Part shown: positions 6,404-11,360 of the stretch, piece after piece
How positions within the stretch are numbered: the first letter of the stretch is position 1
Layout: every line of letters begins with the position of its first letter
From: Sphingobacteriales bacterium
Lineage (GTDB): Bacteria > Bacteroidota > Bacteroidia > Chitinophagales > Chitinophagaceae
DNA: 11,360 nucleotides
Assembly (NCBI GenBank): GCA_024640385.1
Contig: JAHEFC010000094.1
Coordinates: 1 to 11,360 of the forward strand
Direction: 5' to 3'
Notes under the pieces: generated by a model
Database searches by the model: none
Seen by the model: only the letters and a program-made list of their open reading frames with translations
What the model was told of the DNA's origin: nothing
Program-made: the position numbers and the translations under genes

Positions 6404-8977
6404 TTATGCGCTGTTTCGACCCGCATTAATAATGCCAAACGAACAACGCATCGCCAGTTTCTCATACACTCCTTTCAACGGACCCTGCACCAGTTGCTCG
6501 TCCATCACCCTAACCTTATTGATCGCATATTGTTGAATCGTGGTCAAGGGCAATACGATCCTTTCCCGCATCGTTACAGACAGTTGCTCAACGGGATAGT
6601 CTGCCATCAATTCGTTCTTCCCCGATAATTTGAATATATAACTGGAAGTAAGTTCAAACTCATCATGGATCTTGTTCCAGATCTCACCATACACCGGGTG
6701 ATCAGAAATATAAGCCGTCAGTGGAAAGAAACATTTCTTCATCGCCATCTCACAGTTATCCATAAGCGTTTTGAAGAATGGTGACTCCTTGTATAACATC
6801 TCCACTTCATGCCATCTTCCATCCTGGTCCATTTTTTTGAAAGCACTGCCCACCCCATAATACCCCGTCAAATTCTGCTTCAACTGGCTCCATGCACCCA
6901 CAAATGGAATGGCGCGGAGTTCCTTGAGCGACAGCCGGCCCCCACTGCCACGCTTTGCAGGCCTGCTGCCAATATTCGTTTCGGCATAAAACCTCAAGGG
7001 ACTGACATGGGAAAGATATTCAAGGAAATAAGGATGATTTTTCAATTCGTTATAGACATCAAGACTTTCAATAGCCAGATCGTTGATCAGGCTTTCCTGT
7101 TCACCTGTAAGTGTTACATTTTTTTCTGAGAACAGATCGTTCGATACGCCGGCATGCAGCAGTTGCTCAATATTGAACTGGGCCGCATCAACCGTACCAA
7201 AATTAGAACTCACCGTCTGACCCTGTATGGTCAGCTGGATCTCGCGGTTAGCGATCTTCTGTCCTAATGAAGAATAGAACTTATGCGTTTTACCGCCACC
7301 GCGGGCAGGAGGACCACCACGTCCGTCAAAAAATATCACATCAATGCCGTAGGTCTTGGAGATCTGTGTCAGCTCCACCTTGGCCTTATAAATACTCCAG
7401 TTCGCCATCAGGTAGCCCCCGTCTTTAGTGCCATCGGAGAATCCAAGCATGATGGTTTGTACTGATCCCCTTTTCTTCAAATGGGCCATATAAGTAGCAT
7501 CTTCATAGAGTGATTTCATCACTTCTGAAGCTTTGATCAGATCGTCGATGGTTTCAAATAAGGGAACGATATCAATATTGATATCCGCTTTTTTCCAGCC
7601 TCCCAAAATAAACAATGCCAGCACCTCCATCACATTCAACGCACTGTTACACTGGCTGATGATATAGCGGTTACATCCTTCCACTCCATTGAATTGCTGT
7701 ATGTACTTTACAGCCTCAATACTGGCCATGGTTTCAGCAGCCATGGGATCAGCAGGCTTTTGCTTCAGCGGGCCAGACAAAGAACCTAACACGTGGATCT
7801 TTCCCTTCTCATCCATCTCCGCATATCCTGCAGGCAGTTCTCCGGCTTCGGCAAATATGTCCATGATACGTTGATGGATGGAACTGTCTTGCCTGATGTC
7901 CAGCGTGGCAAAATACATCCCGAACACCTCTACCCTGTTGATTAGTCCATCAACCATCCCAACGAAAAGACTGTTATGTTTATAGATCACCACTTCCCTG
8001 ATCTGGCGAAGGGTTTGAAGTATTTCCTGGGATGATATATCCACTTCATGCCCGGGTATGAATAAGTTATCGTACAGTTTAGTCTCCAGCTCATGCAACT
8101 CATTCTCCACCCCTTCAAATGTCAGTCTGCGGCGCAGCTTTCGCACATCCATATAATAACATTTCAAGGCAGCGCCACGTAAAGCATCGGCTACTTTTCG
8201 GGTGATCTCGGCCGTTACAAACGGATTCCCGTCACGGTCGCCGCCTGGCCAGAATCCCATCCTGATCACCGGTTTCCCATCTTCAGAACCATTGGGGAAT
8301 TGATTTTTCAGGAAGGATATGATCTTGCCACAGGCATTATAAAATACATTCTCCAGGTACCAGATCAGGCTGATCGCCTCATCGTAGGGAGTTGGTTTTT
8401 GCTTTTTGAAAAACGCCGTTTTACCCAGCTGCTGGAGATACATATTGATCTGGTTCACGTTATTCTCTTTGACCGAACGTGAAAGATCATTGATGATTCC
8501 CAATACCGAGCCTGGATAGAACTGCGTGGGATGTGCGGTCAGAACCAGCCTGATGCCAAAATCGGAAAGCTTTTGTGCGAGCGCATCATCTATCCGCTGC
8601 TGGATCACCTCACTTTCCAGGTGTTTCAGGGTACCAGAACCCGACATATCATTTACAGAAGTAAATGCAGCATCTTCCAGGGCATCAAACAACACCACCT
8701 GGCGCTCCACATATTGTACAAAACGGAACAGCAGGTCAATCTGCTCCTGCTCCTTCTGGTAGGCGGTATGGCGCTGGAAAAAATCGTCCAGGATCTGGAC
8801 CGGGCTTAATTTCCTCCGGTAGCCCTCCTCACAATTGGTCAGCAACAGGGAAAGCATGATGCCCGTTTTCTCAATCCTGTGAAAAGGAAGGGAGGTAAAC
8901 AGGCTATTATATAGCTGGAATTTGATCCCAACCTGGTTCTTGAACTGACTTAATGCGAGGGAGGATGAATGACTCAT
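6404..8977 (-). CDS. ppc: Phosphoenolpyruvate carboxylase
   Basis: A cytoplasmic enzyme that adds bicarbonate to PEP to give oxaloacetate and phosphate, refilling the TCA cycle and feeding aspartate synthesis. The 857-residue length fits the family (E. coli 883). Visible signatures are LTAHPTQ (146-152, catalytic His149), GGDRDGNP (245-252), MLGFSDGTKDGG (510-521), the mobile loop DGRGGPPARGGG (551-562), GSRPAKR (670-676) and LRAIPF (688-693). The C-terminus GRNSA matches the conserved end of the family. Its Asn855, with Arg553 and probably Lys748 and Arg804, aligns with the aspartate-inhibitor site of the E. coli enzyme, so aspartate feedback is plausible. Two motif differences stand out: HPTQ instead of the usual HPTE, and FDGRGG instead of FHGRGG. 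I believe these are common to the Bacteroidetes branch. The ATG at 8975-8977 gives a normal N-terminus. The gene is divergent from thrA and convergent with the porin gene. Confidence 0.96.
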   Translation of the reverse strand: MSHSSSLALSQFKNQVGIKFQLYNSLFTSLPFHRIEKTGIMLSLLLTNCEEGYRRKLSPVQILDDFFQRHTAYQKEQEQIDLLFRFVQYVERQVVLFDALEDAAFTSVNDMSGSGTLKHLESEVIQQRIDDALAQKLSDFGIRLVLTAHPTQFYPGSVLGIINDLSRSVKENNVNQINMYLQQLGKTAFFKKQKPTPYDEAISLIWYLENVFYNACGKIISFLKNQFPNGSEDGKPVIRMGFWPGGDRDGNPFVTAEITRKVADALRGAALKCYYMDVRKLRRRLTFEGVENELHELETKLYDNLFIPGHEVDISSQEILQTLRQIREVVIYKHNSLFVGMVDGLINRVEVFGMYFATLDIRQDSSIHQRIMDIFAEAGELPAGYAEMDEKGKIHVLGSLSGPLKQKPADPMAAETMASIEAVKYIQQFNGVEGCNRYIISQCNSALNVMEVLALFILGGWKKADINIDIVPLFETIDDLIKASEVMKSLYEDATYMAHLKKRGSVQTIMLGFSDGTKDGGYLMANWSIYKAKVELTQISKTYGIDVIFFDGRGGPPARGGGKTHKFYSSLGQKIANREIQLTIQGQTVSSNFGTVDAAQFNIEQLLHAGVSNDLFSEKNVTLTGEQESLINDLAIESLDVYNELKNHPYFLEYLSHVSPLRFYAETNIGSRPAKRGSGGRLSLKELRAIPFVGAWSQLKQNLTGYYGVGSAFKKMDQDGRWHEVEMLYKESPFFKTLMDNCEMAMKKCFFPLTAYISDHPVYGEIWNKIHDEFELTSSYIFKLSGKNELMADYPVEQLSVTMRERIVLPLTTIQQYAINKVRVMDEQLVQGPLKGVYEKLAMRCSFGIINAGRNSA

Positions 8978-9057
8978 ATATAACCTTAAAAAAGACCCGT
9001 AATTTACTGAATAATATAAAGAATCCCCGGATTATTGTAGAATATCTAAACATCCTC

Positions 9058-9088
9058 TTTGTTTTTTGAACTTTACACATTACCTTCG
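9058..9088 (+). promoter_or_regulatory. Candidate Bacteroidetes-type promoter for the thr leader and thrA
   Basis: TTTG at 9058-9061 is followed after exactly 19 nt by TACCTTCG at 9081-9088. This fits the Bacteroidetes primary sigma consensus (-33 TTTG, -7 TAnnTTTG, spacer near 19) with a single mismatch in the -7 box. Transcription would start near 9095, about 8 nt before the leader-peptide ATG at 9103. That arrangement, a short 5' end then a leader ORF, is what an attenuation system needs. I could not identify an equally good promoter for ppc on the opposite strand of 8978-9102. Confidence 0.45.
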
Positions 9089-9102
9089 GTACTCTTTTGA
9101 TA

Positions 9103-9189
9103 ATGGTAAAAAATCAGTCATATAATTCCCTCTCCAACGTTGCTTTAAGCATTGCTGCCATTATTACAACCACCATTACAACCCGTTAA
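9103..9189 (+). CDS. thrL: Putative thr operon leader peptide (28 aa, Thr/Ile-rich)
   Basis: This short ORF reads MVKNQSYNSLSNVALS and then IAAIITTTITTR before a TAA at 9187-9189. Of codons 17-28, five are Thr (ACA, ACC, ACC, ACA, ACC) and four are Ile (all ATT). The same two amino acids fill ThrL of E. coli (STTITTTITITT), where ribosome stalling for lack of Thr-tRNA or Ile-tRNA lets transcription enter thrABC. It lies 78 nt before the thrA start and just after a promoter-like site. Both amino acids are end products of the pathway that ThrA opens. The ORF is not conserved with E. coli ThrL outside the Thr/Ile run. The role is inferred from composition and position; no classical T-tract terminator is visible downstream, so the readout step is uncertain. 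Confidence 0.72.
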   Translation: MVKNQSYNSLSNVALSIAAIITTTITTR

Positions 9190-9195
9190 GGGTTG
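9179..9195 (+). promoter_or_regulatory. Leader hairpin enclosing the leader-peptide stop codon
   Basis: CAACCC (9179-9184) pairs perfectly with GGGTTG (9190-9195) around the loop GTTAA, which contains the TAA stop of the leader ORF. An upstream copy, CAACC (9167-9171), within the Thr codons can pair with GGTTG (9191-9195) instead. A ribosome stalled on the Thr run or resting at the stop would therefore decide which pairing is possible. No T-tract follows, so this is a control hairpin or pause site rather than an intrinsic terminator. The rest of the leader to 9267 shows only weak stems (for example GTATA 9198-9202 with TATAC 9228-9232). Confidence 0.5.
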
Positions 9196-9267
9196 CAGTA
9201 TATCATATTATCCATTGGGCCAGGCGCTATACATCAGAACAGTAACTTATTCAAGTAAATCATCATT

Positions 9268-11360
9268 ATGTTGGTCATGAAATTCGGCGGTACTTCAGTA
9301 GGAAGTGCAGCAACCATCAAACAGGTAAAAGAGATCGTAAAAAATGCCATGAAAAACAACAGCAGGGTTTTCCTAGTTGTTTCAGCCATGAGTGGCACCA
9401 CAGACATGCTTATCGATTGTGGTAAGCGTGCATCACAGGGAGATGAAAGTTTCCGTGAGATCCTCAAAAAAATTGAAGAACGCCACCTGGAAACAGTCAA
9501 AGAACTGTTACCGGTGCAGAACCAGAGCCATGTGCTCAGCTTCACCAAAACATACTGCAACGAGCTCGAAGAGATCATGAATGGTATATTCATGCTGGGG
9601 GAACTGTCTGCACGCACCCTGGACAGGATCATGAGCTATGGTGAACTGATGAGTTCCCGCATGATTGCGGCATCGTTTGTGGTAGACGGACTCAACGCGG
9701 TGTGGAAAGATTCACGTGAGATCATCAAAACCAATGACAATTTCGGCAATGCCAGTGTGGACTTCCAAACTACCTACAGGAATGTAAGCCGCTTTCTAAC
9801 TGAAGATCATACCCTCTTCGTGTTGCCGGGATTTATTGCCTCGGCCAATGATCATATTACCACTACTCTGGGCAGAGGTGGTTCGGACTATACCGCTGCC
9901 ATCATCGCCGGCGGAGTAGAGTCCGATTCACTTGAGATCTGGACCGATGTATCGGGCATGATGACCGCAGATCCGCGCTGGGTGGCCAATGCCAGGCCCA
10001 TACCCATGATCTCTTATAAAGAGGCCATGGAATTATCCCATTTCGGCGCCAAAGTGATCTACCCTCCAACCATACAACCCGTGATGCGGAAAAACATCCC
10101 GGTATGGGTTAAAAATACATTTGCACCCGGCGATGAGGGAACCCAGATCCACAATGAATCTCCGCAGGGAAATGAAGGGATCAGGGGAATTTCAAGTATC
10201 AGCAATATCGCGCTGCTCAGCCTCGAAGGCAGCGGCATGGTAGGCATCCCGGGCTTTTCCAAAAGACTATTTGAAGCCCTGGCACAGGAGAAGATAAACG
10301 TGATCCTGATCACCCAGAGTTCATCTGAGCACTCGATCTGCGTAGCTGTAGAATCAGCCGCTGCAGAAAAAGCCATGATCACAGTAGACCATGCATTTGA
10401 GCGCGAGATCAGCGCCGGCATTGTTGATCCGCTTTTTGTAGAGAAAGAGCTTTCCATTGTTGCCATCGTGAGTGAGAACATGAAAAGCCATCCCGGTGTA
10501 AGCGGAAAAATGTTTGGCGCCCTGGGAAGAAATGGTATCAATGTCCGGGCTATTGCTCAGGGATCTTCAGAGCGAAATATATCCGCGGTGATCTCCACTG
10601 CAGATGTGCGTAAAGCATTGAACGTACTGCATGAAGAATTTTTTGAAACCACTTATCGCCAGATCAACCTTTTTATTGCCGGTACCGGGAATGTAGGTAA
10701 ACGCCTGCTGGCACAGCTCCAGCAGCAGAACAATTTCCTGATGCAGCACCTCAGGCTGCAGGTAAGGGTGGTAGGACTGATCAACAGCCGTAAAATGGTG
10801 GTCGGTGATGAAGGACTTAACGGCAACTGGGAGAATGCTATAGACAAAGGCGAGAAAGCAGACCTGAAAGGATTCATATCTCATATTATCAGCAAGAACT
10901 TGCGGAATAGTGTATTCGTAGACGTTACTGCCAATGAAGATGTTTCAAAAGTTTATGGATCGTTGCTGCATAAAAGCATTGCTGTAGTGGCATGCAATAA
11001 GATCGCGGCTTCTTCTGCTTATTCCAACTATGCCAGGCTGAAAGAACTGGCCCGCGAGTTCAATACAAGGTTCCTGTTTGAAACCAATGTGGGCGCAGGT
11101 TTGCCGGTAATCGGAACCCTCAACGACCTGTTAAGAAGCGGCGACAGCATCAACAAGATCGAGGCGGTACTCAGTGGTACCCTGAACTTTGTTTTCAATA
11201 ATTACGATGCCACCCGCAAGTTTAGCGAAGTGGTAAAACAGGCCCAGGATGAAGGCTATACAGAACCCGATCCCCGCCTGGATCTGAGCGGAACCGATGT
11301 AGCCAGGAAGATCATGATACTGGCGCGTGAGTCAGGTGAAGTTTTGGAGATGGACAATAT
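9268..11360 (+). CDS. thrA: Bifunctional aspartokinase I / homoserine dehydrogenase I, 3'-truncated
   Basis: ThrA catalyses the first and third steps from aspartate to homoserine (ATP-dependent aspartate phosphorylation and NAD(P)H-dependent reduction of aspartate semialdehyde). The frame stays open from 9268 to the window end, 697 codons, and E. coli ThrA is 820, so about 120 C-terminal residues are missing. The start at 9268 gives MLVMKFGGTSVG, matching the family's opening KFGGTS; the ATG at 9277 is less likely. The kinase domain (about 1-290) has KFGGTS at 5-10 and TTTLGRGGSDYTA at 198-210. Two ACT-type regulatory domains span about 307-460, the usual site of threonine inhibition. The dehydrogenase part has the nucleotide motif GTGNVG (472-477), NVGAGLPVIGTL (608-619), LSGTLNFVF (635-643), and DLSGTDVARK (672-681), whose Lys681 is the likely catalytic lysine. 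thrB and thrC probably follow outside the window. A leader peptide precedes it. Confidence 0.95.
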   Translation, partial: MLVMKFGGTSVGSAATIKQVKEIVKNAMKNNSRVFLVVSAMSGTTDMLIDCGKRASQGDESFREILKKIEERHLETVKELLPVQNQSHVLSFTKTYCNELEEIMNGIFMLGELSARTLDRIMSYGELMSSRMIAASFVVDGLNAVWKDSREIIKTNDNFGNASVDFQTTYRNVSRFLTEDHTLFVLPGFIASANDHITTTLGRGGSDYTAAIIAGGVESDSLEIWTDVSGMMTADPRWVANARPIPMISYKEAMELSHFGAKVIYPPTIQPVMRKNIPVWVKNTFAPGDEGTQIHNESPQGNEGIRGISSISNIALLSLEGSGMVGIPGFSKRLFEALAQEKINVILITQSSSEHSICVAVESAAAEKAMITVDHAFEREISAGIVDPLFVEKELSIVAIVSENMKSHPGVSGKMFGALGRNGINVRAIAQGSSERNISAVISTADVRKALNVLHEEFFETTYRQINLFIAGTGNVGKRLLAQLQQQNNFLMQHLRLQVRVVGLINSRKMVVGDEGLNGNWENAIDKGEKADLKGFISHIISKNLRNSVFVDVTANEDVSKVYGSLLHKSIAVVACNKIAASSAYSNYARLKELAREFNTRFLFETNVGAGLPVIGTLNDLLRSGDSINKIEAVLSGTLNFVFNNYDATRKFSEVVKQAQDEGYTEPDPRLDLSGTDVARKIMILARESGEVLEMDN

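Noticed and set aside
9234..9632. 132-codon minus-strand ORF opposite the start of thrA
   Set aside because: It overlaps the thrA kinase domain and start, which are clear from the KFGGTS motif and an open frame to the window end.
9268..11360. Possible frameshift or pseudogene in thrA
   Set aside because: Reading every codon from 9268 to the window end shows no stop and all expected kinase, ACT and dehydrogenase motifs in one frame. The gene is simply cut by the window edge.

Overview
The window looks like a chromosomal core-metabolism region of a Bacteroidetes bacterium, most likely of the Chitinophagaceae or a near relative. This is inferred from protein style (a bbp2-type outer-membrane barrel, a Bacteroidetes-type PEP carboxylase, a fused aspartokinase/homoserine dehydrogenase), from the lack of clear Shine-Dalgarno sequences, and from a TTTG-N19-TAnnTTnG promoter-like match. 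I see no rRNA, tRNA, CRISPR array, insertion sequence or phage gene.

Layout: (1) 1-1071, the 3' three quarters of gltD (NADPH-glutamate synthase small subunit), closed by an intrinsic terminator. (2) 1252-1287, a 9-nt tandem repeat running up to the start of two overlapping genes (1291-2286 and 2270-3418). Both encode polytopic membrane proteins of unknown function (DUF2157-like appearance), the second with a Gly-rich tail; a perfect palindrome plus T-tract follows. (3) 3682-6223, an ammonium transporter gene (amtB) and a bbp2-type outer-membrane porin gene, probably one operon ending in a strong terminator at 6254-6277. (4) 6290-6399, a long imperfect hairpin built from 9-nt repeats, between the convergent porin and ppc genes. 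(5) 6404-8977 on the minus strand, ppc (PEP carboxylase). (6) 9058 to the end, a probable promoter, a 28-codon Thr/Ile-rich leader peptide (thrL-like), and thrA (bifunctional aspartokinase I/homoserine dehydrogenase I), cut by the window end.

The genes fit one theme: ammonium uptake (porin plus AmtB), assimilation into glutamate (GltD), oxaloacetate supply (Ppc), and use of aspartate for threonine, methionine and isoleucine (ThrA). The most notable signal is the short leader ORF at 9103-9189. Nine of its last twelve codons are Thr or Ile and its stop codon lies in the loop of a perfect hairpin, which points to amino-acid-responsive control of the thr operon outside the enterobacteria. The second is the 9-nt repeat family that abuts two gene boundaries. 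I found no sign of a wholly new multi-gene system.
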